Assembly: GCA_022736495.1 (NCBI GenBank) | Contig: DZCR01000003.1 | Location: 1-51,678, forward strand | Direction of reading: 5' to 3' | Source: Desulfobacca acetoxidans | GTDB taxonomy: Bacteria > Desulfobacterota > Desulfobaccia > Desulfobaccales > 0-14-0-80-60-11 | DNA: 51,678 nucleotides | Shown here: positions 43,316-51,678 of the stretch, piece by piece | Layout: every line of letters begins with the position of its first letter | Position numbering within the stretch: the first letter of the stretch is position 1 | Program-made: the position numbers and the translations under genes | Notes under the pieces: model-generated | Told to the model about the DNA's origin: nothing | The model's input: the letters and a program-made list of their open reading frames with translations, nothing else | Databases searched by the model: none

Positions 43316-45096
43316 AAGGTCCGATTGGTGGCCAGGGGACGGCCGAAGCGAAAAATATCCGGAAAGCGGTGATCCATCTCCGTGTTGACGTACTCGTTGA
43401 CTTCCTCCACGGTGGCCCGTTGCATGACCCGGCGAGCGATTTCCCGGGCCCCGTCCAGAGAGGTCATACGAATGACCCGCTTGACCACGGGAATGGAAGT
43501 GGGGTTCATAGAGAATTCTTCCACGCCCAACCCCAGGAGCACTGGGATATAGAGCGGGTCACCGGCCATCTCGCCGCACATGGCCACCCGGATGCCAGCC
43601 TGAGCGGCTACCTGGACCACCTCCCGGACCATACGCAACACCGCAGGATGCAGGGGTTCATACATGTCCGCCACCGACTTGTTGCCCCGGTCGATGGCCA
43701 GGGCGTACTGAATCAGATCATTGGTGCCGATGCTGAAAAAATCTACCTCCCGGGCCAACAGATCGGCGAGGGTGACGGCCGCCGGCACTTCGATCATGGC
43801 ACCCACGGGCATATTGGGATCATAGAGGATATTTTCCCGGGCAAGTTCTTCTTTGACGGACACCAGAAGCAGCCGGGCGTCGTGTAATTCCCGGGGGTTG
43901 GAGATGAGGGGGAACATGACCCGCACCTTGCCGAAGGCCGAGGCCCGGAGAATGGCCTTGAGTTGAGTGCGAAAGATTTTTTGCTCCTTGAGGCAAAACC
44001 GGATGGCCCGTAGCCCCAGGGCCGGGTTCATCTCGGGAGCATACTCCAGGGGGGAGAGAAACTTGTCCCCCCCGATGTCCAGGGTGCGGATAGTGACTTC
44101 TCGCGGGGCCATGGCTTCCACTACCTGGCGGTAATGCAGGAACAACTCCTCTTCCGTAGGCATCTGACGGTGGCGCAGATAGAGGAATTCGGTGCGGTAG
44201 AGCCCGACACCGTCGGCGCCATATTTCTGAGCTAGGGAGACTTCCTCCGGCTGTTCGATATTGGCCAGCACCCGGTTAGGGTGGCCGTCGCTGGTCACCG
44301 CCGGCAGGGAGCTGCCCTGGGCCACTTCCCGTTTAAAGTTCTCAAATTCCTCCCGGCGGACTTCATAACTCCGGCGCACGGCCGCATCCGGATCGATAAT
44401 GACCCGGCCGGTCAGGCCATTGATGATGACCAGTTCCCCGGACTCAATCTCCAGGGTGGCGCTGTCCAGCCCCACCACCGCCGGGATCTCCAAGGAATTG
44501 GCGATGATGGCCGTGTGGGAAGTCTTGCCGCCTCGCTCGGTGATAAAACCCAGCACCTGGGTGCTGGACATTTTGGTAGTGTCCGCGGGAGACAGGTCCC
44601 GGGCCACGATGATCACCGGCTCGGCGAACTCAAAGGTTTTGCTGGTACCCCGTCCGGTTAAGTGCCCCAACAGGCGGTGGTAGACCGCTTCGACGTCCTG
44701 GATGCGCCCCCGGATATGTTTGTCCCCGATGCGCTGAAAAACCTCTTTGATCTTCAGAAAGGCCTGGTACAGGGCCCGTTCGGCGTTGAAGTTCTGCTCT
44801 TTGATGAGCTTTTGGGTCTCCAGGAGCAGCATCCGGTCCCGCAGGATGAGCAGGTGGAGCTCCAGGATGTGGGCATGCTCCATCAAATCGTCGGCGATTT
44901 CCCGCCTGAGCCGGATGATTTCCTCTTCCGTCTGGTCAACCGCCCGGTTGAAGCGCTCCAGTTCCGCGGCCACCTCCTGGTCGGTATAAAGCAGCCGCGT
45001 CGAAACCTGGCCCTCCTGGGACAGGACGTGGGCCGGCCCTATGACGATGCCGGGCGAGGCGGGAATACCCTGGAGAGAGAGATTTTTAAAGGTCAT
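43312..45096 (-). CDS. ptsI: PTS enzyme I (phosphoenolpyruvate-protein phosphotransferase)
   Basis: 594 residues. It transfers phosphate from PEP to HPr. Motifs: PGIVIGPAHVL near the N-terminus, the phospho-His loop GGKTSHTAIIANSLEIP (about residue 195), the PEP-binding GVGLYRTEFLYL, TIRTLDIGGDK, FSIGTNDLIQYALAIDRG and CGEMAGDPLY with the catalytic Cys. Length is normal. It overlaps the HPr gene by ATGA. No sugar-specific EII gene is present here, so the system may have regulatory rather than transport function, as is common in deltaproteobacteria. Confidence 0.97.
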   Translation of the reverse strand: MTFKNLSLQGIPASPGIVIGPAHVLSQEGQVSTRLLYTDQEVAAELERFNRAVDQTEEEIIRLRREIADDLMEHAHILELHLLILRDRMLLLETQKLIKEQNFNAERALYQAFLKIKEVFQRIGDKHIRGRIQDVEAVYHRLLGHLTGRGTSKTFEFAEPVIIVARDLSPADTTKMSSTQVLGFITERGGKTSHTAIIANSLEIPAVVGLDSATLEIESGELVIINGLTGRVIIDPDAAVRRSYEVRREEFENFKREVAQGSSLPAVTSDGHPNRVLANIEQPEEVSLAQKYGADGVGLYRTEFLYLRHRQMPTEEELFLHYRQVVEAMAPREVTIRTLDIGGDKFLSPLEYAPEMNPALGLRAIRFCLKEQKIFRTQLKAILRASAFGKVRVMFPLISNPRELHDARLLLVSVKEELARENILYDPNMPVGAMIEVPAAVTLADLLAREVDFFSIGTNDLIQYALAIDRGNKSVADMYEPLHPAVLRMVREVVQVAAQAGIRVAMCGEMAGDPLYIPVLLGLGVEEFSMNPTSIPVVKRVIRMTSLDGAREIARRVMQRATVEEVNEYVNTEMDHRFPDIFRFGRPLATNRTL

Positions 45097-45386
45097 TTCT
45101 CCTCAAACTTCCGGGCGAACAGCGCAACGAGGCAGGAAGCCGCCTCCCGGGCCTGGGGACCCCGGGTGCGCAGCACCAGCCTGGTGCCCTGGGGACTATC
45201 CAGGGCCAGGACGTCCAGCAAATCCCGGGCGTTGACTTCCAGGCCGTCTTTTTCCAGGGTGATGTCAGCGTCGAACTGCTGGGCCGCAGTGGCAATTTTT
45301 GCCGCAGGCCGGGCATGCACTCCCAAACGATTTTCCACCCAGAGTTCCTTTTCGATGGTCCAGAGCTTATTTTCTTGAGTATTCAT
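45093..45386 (-). CDS. ptsH: HPr-family phosphocarrier protein, with Asp at the Ser46 position
   Basis: 97 residues from MNTQENKLWTIEKEL. The active-site His is in RLGVHARPAAKI. Aligning the family segment ASAKSLFKLQTL with VNARDLLDVLAL places Asp where most HPr proteins have the regulatory Ser46, so it could behave like permanently Ser-phosphorylated HPr. The ATG has no strong ribosome site, and a longer in-frame start exists at 45452. It forms an operon with ptsI (ATGA overlap). Confidence 0.9.
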   Translation of the reverse strand: MNTQENKLWTIEKELWVENRLGVHARPAAKIATAAQQFDADITLEKDGLEVNARDLLDVLALDSPQGTRLVLRTRGPQAREAASCLVALFARKFEEK

Positions 45387-45509
45387 TGTATCATGAAATT
45401 TGCTTTGAATAATGTCGCAGCCTCGTTCCGTTATCGGTGAGGCCGCTTGCAAAATTATAGGTATTGTAAAAAAATATAGCCGCAGGCTTCAACCTGTGCA
45501 AACAGCGCC

Positions 45510-46358
45510 TCATTCCACCTGGCCCCACTCCTTCAGGGCCAGGTAAGCCTGGTAGGCCCGGCGCCGGGGGATCTGAAGGTCCGAAGCTACCTGGTCCGCC
45601 AGCCGCCGCCCCGTCAAGTGGAACTTGCGAGCGATCTCCAGCAGATATGCATCCAGGTCCGCGGCAGGGGCCGCCGCTGCAGCCGTCGGACAGGAGAGCA
45701 CTAGAGCGCATTCGCCCTTGATCTCGACGTCCTGTAACTTCCGGGCAATATCCGCCACCGGCCCCCGCCAGGTTTCTTCAAACTTCTTGGTAAGTTCCCG
45801 TACCACCAGGACCTCCCGATGGGGCATGGCGCCGGCAATTTCCGTCAGCGTCCGGGCCAGGCGCCGGGGTGACTCATACATAATAATCACTCGTTTTTCT
45901 GGCCCCAGAGCCTGGAGCATTTTGAGCCGGCGCCCCTCACCCCGGGGCAGGAAGCCAAGGAAAAGTATATCCCCTTTGAACCCGGAAAGCGAGAGCGCGG
46001 CCAGCCCGGCGGCAGGGCCAGGCACCGCTTCTACCTTCACCCCCGCGTCCCAGGCCCGGGTCACCAGATCGGCGCCCGGATCGGAAAATCCCGGGGTACC
46101 GGCATCGCTCACCAGGGCCACGGTTTCCCCTTCAGCAAGGCGACGGATCAATTCCGGACCGCGGGACGCCTGGTTGTGAGCGTGGTAGCTGATGAGCGGC
46201 GTGCCGATGGCGTAGTGACTCAGAAGCTTCCGGGTGTGGCGAGTGTCTTCCGCGGCAATAAGGTCCACCTCTTTCAGAACCCGAAGGGCCCGCAGGGTGA
46301 TATCCTCCAGGTTGCCGATGGGCGTAGCGACGATGTAGAGCGTGCTTATGGTGCTCAC
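45510..46358 (-). CDS. rsmI: 16S rRNA 2'-O-ribose C1402 methyltransferase RsmI
   Basis: 282 residues. SAM-dependent methyltransferase of the tetrapyrrole-methylase fold. Motifs: LYIVATPIGNLEDITLRAL, AEDTRHTRKLLSHY, LVSDAGTPGFSDPGADLV, VEAVPGPAAGLAALSLSG, FLPRGEGRRLKML and FYESPRR-like MYESPRRLARTL. Full length including the C-terminal helical HTH-like end (GRRLADQVASDLQIPRRRAY). One base separates it from yraN upstream, a common pairing. Confidence 0.97.
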   Translation of the reverse strand: MSTISTLYIVATPIGNLEDITLRALRVLKEVDLIAAEDTRHTRKLLSHYAIGTPLISYHAHNQASRGPELIRRLAEGETVALVSDAGTPGFSDPGADLVTRAWDAGVKVEAVPGPAAGLAALSLSGFKGDILFLGFLPRGEGRRLKMLQALGPEKRVIIMYESPRRLARTLTEIAGAMPHREVLVVRELTKKFEETWRGPVADIARKLQDVEIKGECALVLSCPTAAAAAPAADLDAYLLEIARKFHLTGRRLADQVASDLQIPRRRAYQAYLALKEWGQVE

Positions 46359-46359
46359 C

Positions 46360-46728
46360 TTAAAACGCGTTCGAAATAATTTCTATCTGTGGACCGGCAT
46401 CTCCTAAGGTAACAGCCACCACGTCGAAACGCACCGCCGCGCCGGTAAGGCGGTTGTCCTTCATATAATAATCGGCCAGGCGGCGCAATTTGGCCTGTTT
46501 GGCAGCCGACACCGCCTCCTGGGGGCTGCCGAATCGGGTACTCTTGCGGGTCTTGACCTCCACGACCACCAGGGTCTTCCCCTGCCGGGCGATGAGGTCA
46601 ATCTCCCCCAGGGGTGTGGTGTAATTGCGCTCCAGGATTTTGTAGCCCTGTTTTTTCAAGGCCGCGGCAGCCAGGTCTTCGCCGTCGATGCCCAGTTGCT
46701 TGCGTGGATCTTTCATAATCTTTGCCAT
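46360..46728 (-). CDS. yraN: UPF0102 (YraN) endonuclease-like protein
   Basis: 122 residues from MAKIMKDPRKQLGIDGE; a TTG two codons upstream is less likely. Restriction-endonuclease-like fold: GEDLAAAALKKQGYKILERNY, GEIDLIARQGKTLVVVEVKTR with the catalytic E-I-D...E-V-K, then RLADYYM and VRFDVVAVTL. YraN typically neighbours rsmI and rnhB as it does here; its role in DNA processing is not settled. Confidence 0.92.
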   Translation of the reverse strand: MAKIMKDPRKQLGIDGEDLAAAALKKQGYKILERNYTTPLGEIDLIARQGKTLVVVEVKTRKSTRFGSPQEAVSAAKQAKLRRLADYYMKDNRLTGAAVRFDVVAVTLGDAGPQIEIISNAF

Positions 46729-46734
46729 CGGCAA

Positions 46735-46878
46735 AGGCGGGATGCGCTTGGCTTTCCCGCCCTACAGGCTACTAAATTCACACAGGAGAGACGCCTGTGC
46801 CACCATCCCATACAAGGGGTTGGGAGGGGAGTTTGAGGGGAGGGCGGGGGACTCTCGTCCCCCCGTCCTCCCCTCAAA
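46735..46878. repeat. Three consecutive palindromes between yraN and rnhB
   Basis: GGCGGGA/TCCCGCC (46738-46764 region), CACAGG/CCTGTG (about 46782-46800) and a long near-perfect hairpin TTTGAGGGGAGG...CCTCCCCTCAAA (46832-46878, stem about 20 bp) follow each other within 144 bases. They resemble REP/BIME-type elements more than a terminator, since no T-run follows on the minus strand. Confidence 0.55.
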
Positions 46879-46884
46879 TGTCTT

Positions 46885-47526
46885 TCACTCTTCCCCATCT
46901 CCCAGCCATTCCTTCACGCCGCGGAAAGTGCGGCGGTGGAGGACGCAGGGGCCCCAGCAGCGCAAGGCTTCCAGGTGTTCGGCAGTGGCGTAGCCCTTGT
47001 GCCGGGCGAAATTGTATTGAGGGAAGCGGCGGTGCAGGTCCTCCATGAGCCGGTCCCGGTAGACCTTGGCCACCACGGAGGCTGCGGCAATGGAGGGGCA
47101 GCGGTCGTCACCCTTGATCACCGGTTGCTGCGGATAGGTCAGGGGCAGAGGCTGGTTGCCGTCCACCAGAACCATCTCCGGAATCAGGAACAGGTCCCGG
47201 ATGGCCCGGGCCATGGCAGAGAGCGACGCGGCCAGGATGCCCTGGCGCTCGATCTGGCGGGGTCCCACCTCCCGGAGGGTCAGGGCCAGGGCCTGAGCCC
47301 TGATTTGGCCATCCAGTTCCACCCGGACTTCCGGGGAGAGGCGCTTGGAATCCCTAAGTCCGGGAAAAGCAACGCCGGCAGGGAGGATCACGGCCGCGGC
47401 CACCACCGGACCCGCCAAGGGGCCCCGGCCCACCTCATCCACGCCGGCAATTAAGGTCAATCCCTGAAAACGCCAAAAACCTTCCGGGTCAGCCAGCACA
47501 TCGACGCTGCCCGGAGCGCGGCTCAT
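46885..47526 (-). CDS. rnhB: Ribonuclease HII
   Basis: 213 residues. Removes RNA primers and misincorporated ribonucleotides from DNA. The catalytic signature [20 protein letters not shown] supplies the first Asp-Glu pair, LVDGNQPLP gives another acidic residue and [12 protein letters not shown] the last. The C-terminal [14 protein letters not shown] and HRRTF are typical. Four-base overlap with rplS (ATGA). Confidence 0.97.
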   Translation of the reverse strand: MSRAPGSVDVLADPEGFWRFQGLTLIAGVDEVGRGPLAGPVVAAAVILPAGVAFPGLRDSKRLSPEVRVELDGQIRAQALALTLREVGPRQIERQGILAASLSAMARAIRDLFLIPEMVLVDGNQPLPLTYPQQPVIKGDDRCPSIAAASVVAKVYRDRLMEDLHRRFPQYNFARHKGYATAEHLEALRCWGPCVLHRRTFRGVKEWLGDGEE

Positions 47527-47876
47527 AGCATCGGGGTCCGCTTTTCCTTGATGCGGGCCGCCTTGCCCTTCCGCTCTCTCAGGTAGTAAAGGCGGCTCTG
47601 CCGGACTTTACCCCGGAAAAGGACGACCACCTGGTCGAGGTTGGGAGAATGGACCGGGAAAATCCGCTCCACCCCTACGCCATAGGAAACCTTGCGCACC
47701 GTAAAGCTGGCCCCGGTGAGGCCGCCCCGCTTCCGGATCACCACACCCTTGAAGACCTGGATACGCTCTTTGTCCCCTTCCACGATGCGTACATGCACTT
47801 CCACGGTGTCCCCGGGACGAAATGCCGGCAGGTCCGCCCGCATCTGCTCCCGGGCCAATTGGTCTACTCGTTCCAT
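47523..47876 (-). CDS. rplS: 50S ribosomal protein L19
   Basis: 117 residues. [50 protein letters not shown] and [24 protein letters not shown] are classic L19 text. L19 sits at the 30S-50S interface. Part of the conserved trmD-rplS pair, with only four bases after the trmD stop. Confidence 0.98.
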   Translation of the reverse strand: MERVDQLAREQMRADLPAFRPGDTVEVHVRIVEGDKERIQVFKGVVIRKRGGLTGASFTVRKVSYGVGVERIFPVHSPNLDQVVVLFRGKVRQSRLYYLRERKGKAARIKEKRTPML

Positions 47877-47880
47877 ATCC

Positions 47881-48621
47881 TCACCTATCTTCCGCCTGGC
47901 CCTGGGCCAGGGATTTGATGAATTCTCGGTCTGCTTGGCTGAGCCCGGCTCGGGCCAGCAAGTCCGGCCGCCGGGTCACGGTCCGGGCCAGGGCCTGCTG
48001 CCGCCGCCACCGGACAATGCGCTGATGGTCGCCCTCCAGCAAGACCTGGGGGACCCCGTGTCCCTCGAAAACCCGGGGGCGGGTGTAATGGGGATATTCC
48101 AGGAGGCCCTCCTGGAATGATTCCTCTGCGGTGGCCCCCTGTCCTCCCAACACTCCGGGAAGCAACCGGGTCACCGCATCCGCCACGATCAAAGCCGGGA
48201 TTTCTCCCCCGGTCAGAATATAATCGCCTATTGACAACTCTTCATCAATATAAAAATGCACCCGGTCGTCCACGCCCTCGTAATGCCCGCAGATGAGCAG
48301 GAGGTGGGAGTGGCCGGCGAGTTCGGCCGCCTTGGCCTGATCGAACTGCGGCCCCGAGGGTCCCAGCAGGATCACCCGGGTTTTAGGGTCTTCCTCCCGC
48401 ACTGCCCGGATGGCCGCCACCAGAGGCTCGATCTTCATGACCATGCCGGGGCCGCCGCCGAAGGGCCGGTCGTCCGTCACCTGGTGTTTATCGGCGGTAT
48501 AGTCCCGCAGATTGATCACCCGGTAGGTGATCGCCCCCTGGATCTGGGCCCGCTGGAGCATGCTCTGACTCAAGGGGGAGGCGAAAAACTCGGGAAACAG
48601 GGTTAACAGGTCAATCCGCAT
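47881..48621 (-). CDS. trmD: tRNA (guanine37-N1)-methyltransferase TrmD
   Basis: 246 residues. SPOUT methyltransferase; the trefoil-knot segment is visible as [38 protein letters not shown] and [16 protein letters not shown]-terminus [20 protein letters not shown] and [18 protein letters not shown] are diagnostic. Full length. Between rimM and rplS as in most bacteria. Confidence 0.98.
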   Translation of the reverse strand: MRIDLLTLFPEFFASPLSQSMLQRAQIQGAITYRVINLRDYTADKHQVTDDRPFGGGPGMVMKIEPLVAAIRAVREEDPKTRVILLGPSGPQFDQAKAAELAGHSHLLLICGHYEGVDDRVHFYIDEELSIGDYILTGGEIPALIVADAVTRLLPGVLGGQGATAEESFQEGLLEYPHYTRPRVFEGHGVPQVLLEGDHQRIVRWRRQQALARTVTRRPDLLARAGLSQADREFIKSLAQGQAEDR

Positions 48622-48667
48622 CAGCTTTCAAGAGTTTCTCAACAGGCAAAGCCCGGGGCTTTCCCCC

Positions 48668-49195
48668 TTACACAAGACCCTCGGGAGGCGAGGCCTTGAG
48701 CACCCCTTCCTCCAGGTTGATTTCGATGATCACGTCCTCCACTGCGGGCAGCAGCACTTCCCGCTCGCCCTGGCGCACCACGTAAACGTCATGGGCCGGG
48801 GTTGGGATAATCTCGTCCAGATGCCCCAGCAGGGCGCCGTCGGCCGCGTTGACCACCGGCAACCCCAGGACCTGGAACCAATAATATTCTCCCTCAGGGA
48901 GCGCCGGGAACCGCACGCGATCCCCTTCGACTGCCTGCCCCACCAGGGCTTCCGCCTGGTTCCGGGTATCAACGCCAGCCAGCCGGAGGATCACCTGGGT
49001 TTTGAGGCGCCCGGCTTCGAGAACCTGGTGCCTGTGGCCGCCGATCCACACTTCCCCTAACGCGGCGAATACCTCCGGGTCAGTCGTGCTGGCCTCGGCA
49101 TCCGCCCGCACCTTGACGGCTCCCCGGATGCCGTGGGCTCCGGAAACCCGACCCAGACCCACCAAGGGCCTGGAAGCCGGCGGTCCGCTACTCAA
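48668..49195 (-). CDS. rimM: Ribosome maturation factor RimM
   Basis: 175 residues. [20 protein letters not shown] opens the RimM N-domain, and the PRC-barrel domain follows with [37 protein letters not shown] and [19 protein letters not shown]. Assists 30S maturation and binds S19. Overlaps khpA by eight bases. Confidence 0.96.
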   Translation of the reverse strand: MSSGPPASRPLVGLGRVSGAHGIRGAVKVRADAEASTTDPEVFAALGEVWIGGHRHQVLEAGRLKTQVILRLAGVDTRNQAEALVGQAVEGDRVRFPALPEGEYYWFQVLGLPVVNAADGALLGHLDEIIPTPAHDVYVVRQGEREVLLPAVEDVIIEINLEEGVLKASPPEGLV

Positions 49196-49418
49196 GGATC
49201 TCCAGGACCGCCCGTTTGCGAATCTTCGTGGACGCAGCGCTGAGAATAGTGCGCATGGCCCGGGCAGTGCGCCCTTGTTTGCCGATCACCTTGCCGAGAT
49301 CTTCTTTGGCCACCTTCAACTCGATGACCGAGGTTTGCTCCCCTTCGATTTCCTTGACCTGCACCTGATCAGGATTATCCACCAGCGCCTGCGCGATGAA
49401 CTTCACCAATTCCTTCAT
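49188..49418 (-). CDS. khpA: KH-domain RNA-binding protein KhpA
   Basis: 76 residues from [23 protein letters not shown] precedes this ATG, so a TTG six codons upstream is not needed. A single type II KH domain with the GxxG loop in [20 protein letters not shown]. Found between rpsP and rimM in many bacteria and linked to RNA regulation and cell division. Confidence 0.95.
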   Translation of the reverse strand: MKELVKFIAQALVDNPDQVQVKEIEGEQTSVIELKVAKEDLGKVIGKQGRTARAMRTILSAASTKIRKRAVLEILE

Positions 49419-49477
49419 AGTAGCCACCTCTGTCAAGGGATGGGGCGATCAACCTCCCTGGTTTCCCTGGACCGCGT

Positions 49478-49732
49478 TCAGGCCTCCGCCGCGGCGGCTT
49501 TGGGCCGCTTCAGCAGGCTGGCCACCGTATCGGTACAGGTGGCGCCCTTGCTCATCCACTCTTTGAGCAGGTCCTCTTTCACCGATACCGCTGCCGGCTC
49601 CTGGCGCGGGTCATACGTGCCAATGATATCCAGGAATCTGCCATCCCGGGGAGACTCACTGTTGCTTACCACGATGCGATAGTATGGGCGCTTTTTGGCG
49701 CCGTAACGGGCCAATCGGATTCGTAATGCCAT
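49478..49732 (-). CDS. rpsP: 30S ribosomal protein S16
   Basis: 84 residues. [20 protein letters not shown] and [20 protein letters not shown] are unmistakable S16. Full length. Lies between ffh and khpA in the conserved translation operon. Confidence 0.98.
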   Translation of the reverse strand: MALRIRLARYGAKKRPYYRIVVSNSESPRDGRFLDIIGTYDPRQEPAAVSVKEDLLKEWMSKGATCTDTVASLLKRPKAAAAEA

Positions 49733-49775
49733 GGATGCTGCTTTTATCCTCCTTAGGTTTAATGGGTCATATCCG

Positions 49776-51113
49776 TTAAAAAAAATTCATAGGGAGCCTC
49801 ATCTTGCCCTTCTTGCCCCCCTTGGCTACCTGCTTGATCATCTTTTGGGTCATAGTGAAATTCTTCAACAGCCGGTTGACGTCCTGGACCGAGGTGCCGC
49901 TGCCCAGGGCGATGCGCCTACGGCGGCTGCCGTTGATGATGTTATGGTCGGCCCGCTCCCCCGGCGTCATGGAGCTGATGATAGCCTCCACCCGTTTCAA
50001 CTCCCCCTCATCCGGCTGCATACCTTTGAGGTCCTTGATTTTGCTGCCCAGCCCCGGGATCATGCCCAGGAGCTGTTCCATGCTGCCCATCTTCTTGATC
50101 TGCTTGAGCTGCTCCCGAAAATCGTCCAGGGTAAAGGCTTCTTGGCGCAGCTTCTTTTCCAGATCCTTCACCTGATCGGCGTCGAAGGCCTCCTGGGCTT
50201 TTTCAATCAGGGTGAGCACATCGCCCATCCCCAAAATCCGGGAAGCCAGGCGGTCCGGATGAAAGACCTCCAAAGCGTCCAGCTTTTCCCCGACCCCCAG
50301 AAACTTGATGGGCTGGCCGATCACCTCCCGCATGGACAGAGCCGCGCCGCCCCGGGCATCGCCTTCCACCTTGGTGAGGATCACGCCGGTGAGACGCAAC
50401 AGGTCGTGAAAGCTCTGGCCCACGGCCACCGCGTCCTGCCCGGTCATGGCGTCCGCCACCAGGAGAATTTCTTGGGGCTCGGCCTTAGCCCGGATGGCCT
50501 TGAGTTCATCCATCAAAGGCGCGTCGATGTGGAGGCGCCCGGCGGTGTCCAGGATCACCGTATCAAAGCCCGCAGCGTAAGCCGCTTCCATGGCGGCCTC
50601 GGCAATGGCCACCGGGTTCTGGCTGGCCTCGGTGGGATGCACCGCCACCCCGATATCCGCCCCCAGTCGCTTAAGCTGCTCGATGGCTGCGGGCCGCTGC
50701 ACGTCCGCGGGCACCAGATACGGCTGGCGGCCCTGGCTCTTCAAGCGCTTCGCCAGCTTGGCCGCAGTGGTGGTTTTCCCCGAGCCCTGCAAGCCCACCA
50801 GCATCAAGGCCACCGGCGGTTTGCCGCTTAAGTCCAGCCGGGGCGACTCGCCGCCCAGGAGCGTGGTCAGTTCCTCGTGGACGATCTTGATGACCTGCTG
50901 GGCCGGGGTCAGGGACCGCATGACCTCTTCACCCACGGCCCGGTCCTTGATGCGCTCGATAAAGGACTTGGTGACCTTATAATTGACGTCAGCTTCCAAA
51001 AGCGCCAGGCGCACCTCGCGCAGGGCTTCCTGGACCTGGGCCTCATTCAGTTTGCCCCGGCCTTTCAGCTTCTTGAAGACCGCGTTTAATTTGTCGGAGA
51101 GTCGGTCAAACAT
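49776..51113 (-). CDS. ffh: Signal recognition particle GTPase Ffh
   Basis: 445 residues. N domain 1-90, G domain with [18 protein letters not shown] (P-loop), [39 protein letters not shown] and [16 protein letters not shown], and a methionine-rich M domain ending [19 protein letters not shown] and [20 protein letters not shown]. Targets inner-membrane proteins together with 4.5S RNA and FtsY. First gene of the minus-strand translation block; the region just upstream is AT-rich and includes a foreign-looking gene. Confidence 0.98.
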   Translation of the reverse strand: MFDRLSDKLNAVFKKLKGRGKLNEAQVQEALREVRLALLEADVNYKVTKSFIERIKDRAVGEEVMRSLTPAQQVIKIVHEELTTLLGGESPRLDLSGKPPVALMLVGLQGSGKTTTAAKLAKRLKSQGRQPYLVPADVQRPAAIEQLKRLGADIGVAVHPTEASQNPVAIAEAAMEAAYAAGFDTVILDTAGRLHIDAPLMDELKAIRAKAEPQEILLVADAMTGQDAVAVGQSFHDLLRLTGVILTKVEGDARGGAALSMREVIGQPIKFLGVGEKLDALEVFHPDRLASRILGMGDVLTLIEKAQEAFDADQVKDLEKKLRQEAFTLDDFREQLKQIKKMGSMEQLLGMIPGLGSKIKDLKGMQPDEGELKRVEAIISSMTPGERADHNIINGSRRRRIALGSGTSVQDVNRLLKNFTMTQKMIKQVAKGGKKGKMRLPMNFF

Positions 51114-51141
51114 AACATCAGACTTTTATATTGCGAATAAT

Positions 51142-51552
51142 TTAATTGTTATATTTGGGCCTTAATATGCTCAAAATATAGTGTTCAAACCAGTTAATCA
51201 AATTTTCATCTGGTATTGTCACAAATTGAACAACACAATTTTGTCTTATCCAATCTTTTGTATGCTCCATATCTGGACATAGACCACCATTTACAAGTTT
51301 GCTCCTAAGATTGCCTATTTGGTTCCCCATTAGATGGTTTTGATATATCCTCTGACGCAATCCTTCTGTTCCTTTGGTTCTTCCTGCTATAAGATATTCA
51401 CTTGGCTGAGCGGCGTTAAATGATATTGCATAAATGCCCGCATCCTCAGGGAGATTGGATCTTATTGATTTATCAAATGTGAATTTTTTAGAATTTATTA
51501 ACTTATTCAAGATATTGTTAGCTTGTTCCTTCCTTTTTTCCAGCCAGTCCAT
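51142..51552 (-). CDS. GIY-YIG nuclease-like protein, AT-rich
   Basis: 136 residues. The GIY-YIG fold can be followed: GIYAISFNAAQPSEYLIAGRT (GIY and a variant YIG reading LIAG), the Arg in LRQRIYQNHLMGN and the Glu in WFEHYILSILRPKYNN. The N-terminal 30 residues are helical. Codon usage is strikingly AT-rich compared with the adjoining ffh operon, pointing to recent transfer. It may be a restriction-type or homing-like nuclease, but no intron, methyltransferase or inverted repeats are visible. Confidence 0.7.
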   Translation of the reverse strand: MDWLEKRKEQANNILNKLINSKKFTFDKSIRSNLPEDAGIYAISFNAAQPSEYLIAGRTKGTEGLRQRIYQNHLMGNQIGNLRSKLVNGGLCPDMEHTKDWIRQNCVVQFVTIPDENLINWFEHYILSILRPKYNN

Positions 51553-51678
51553 AAAGTTTAAACCTCAATTTTAAAGCGATAATAATGCCAATTATTGACT
51601 ACTAACAGCAAATATGAAAAGTACCATTTCTAAATCGTTTAGAATTTTGTGATAAAATTTGATATATATTATTTAAGG

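Noticed and set aside
49731..50831. Plus-strand frame of 366 codons opposite ffh.
   Set aside because: Shadow of ffh caused by high GC at third positions; no domain, no ribosome site.
1..51678. CRISPR array or prophage.
   Set aside because: No regularly spaced identical repeats and no phage structural genes were found on either strand; the only integrase is a relic.

Overview
The window looks like chromosomal DNA of an anaerobic deltaproteobacterium (Desulfobacterota), plausibly a relative of the Syntrophobacterales/Desulfobacca group. This is inferred from the mix of genes: a periplasmic-type CbiK cobaltochelatase, sigma-54 activators with PAS sensors, HdrA/NuoEF-type electron-transfer flavoproteins, ORP/NifX-like small proteins and CaiB-type CoA-transferases, plus a typical proteobacterial ffh-rpsP-khpA-rimM-trmD-rplS-rnhB block. 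No taxonomic marker (rRNA) is present, so the assignment is tentative. Most of the sequence is moderately GC-rich. The right end (from about 51.1 kb), the intergenic stretch at 22.2-22.4 kb and the regulatory gaps at 19.4-19.5 and 29.8-30.0 kb are AT-rich.

Layout. 0-1.5 kb: decayed mobile DNA, namely a transposase-like remnant and a multiply frameshifted tyrosine integrase abutting a tRNA-Lys(CUU). 1.6-6.7 kb: a cobalamin-riboswitch-controlled cbiK operon with promoter, aptamer, antiterminator and terminator all visible, then a large cyclase/AAA/TPR signalling protein. 7.3-11.4 kb: a FadL-type outer-membrane channel followed by a 922-residue fusion of a GMC-oxidoreductase-associated domain with DUF362. 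11.5-14.4 kb: a receiver-like protein, an MBL-fold hydrolase with TPRs, and a zinc-ribbon/HExxH protein.

14.5-22.2 kb: a tightly packed six-gene minus-strand operon (two family III CoA-transferases and four small, mostly Cys-rich proteins), preceded by a phased repeat array, a possible sigma-54 promoter and a multi-PAS sigma-54 activator. 22.8-29.7 kb: a five-gene operon (NuoE-, NuoF-, NuoG/HoxU-, HdrA-MvhD- and FrhB-like) behind a good -24/-12 promoter, which looks like an NAD(H)-linked, possibly electron-bifurcating complex. The two operons flank the activator and may form one anaerobic organic-acid activation and electron-disposal unit. That link is inference.

30.1-38.3 kb: an ORP-like signalling locus with two further sigma-54 activators, a PAS histidine kinase, two NifX/ORP-family proteins, a DUF5320 protein, a CGGC protein and an alpha/beta hydrolase. 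It has two more -24/-12 promoters and an unusual leader with two mutually exclusive pairings around a terminator-like hairpin. A three-cysteine PAS motif recurs in every sensor protein of the 19-38 kb region. 38.7-40.7 kb: a lipoprotein superoxide dismutase and an AI-2E-type permease. 40.8-51.1 kb: housekeeping minus-strand genes (SWIM protein, acyltransferase, DUF1992, smpB, ptsI-HPr, rsmI, yraN, rnhB, rplS, trmD, rimM, khpA, rpsP, ffh). 51.1-51.6 kb: an AT-rich GIY-YIG-like gene, probably acquired.
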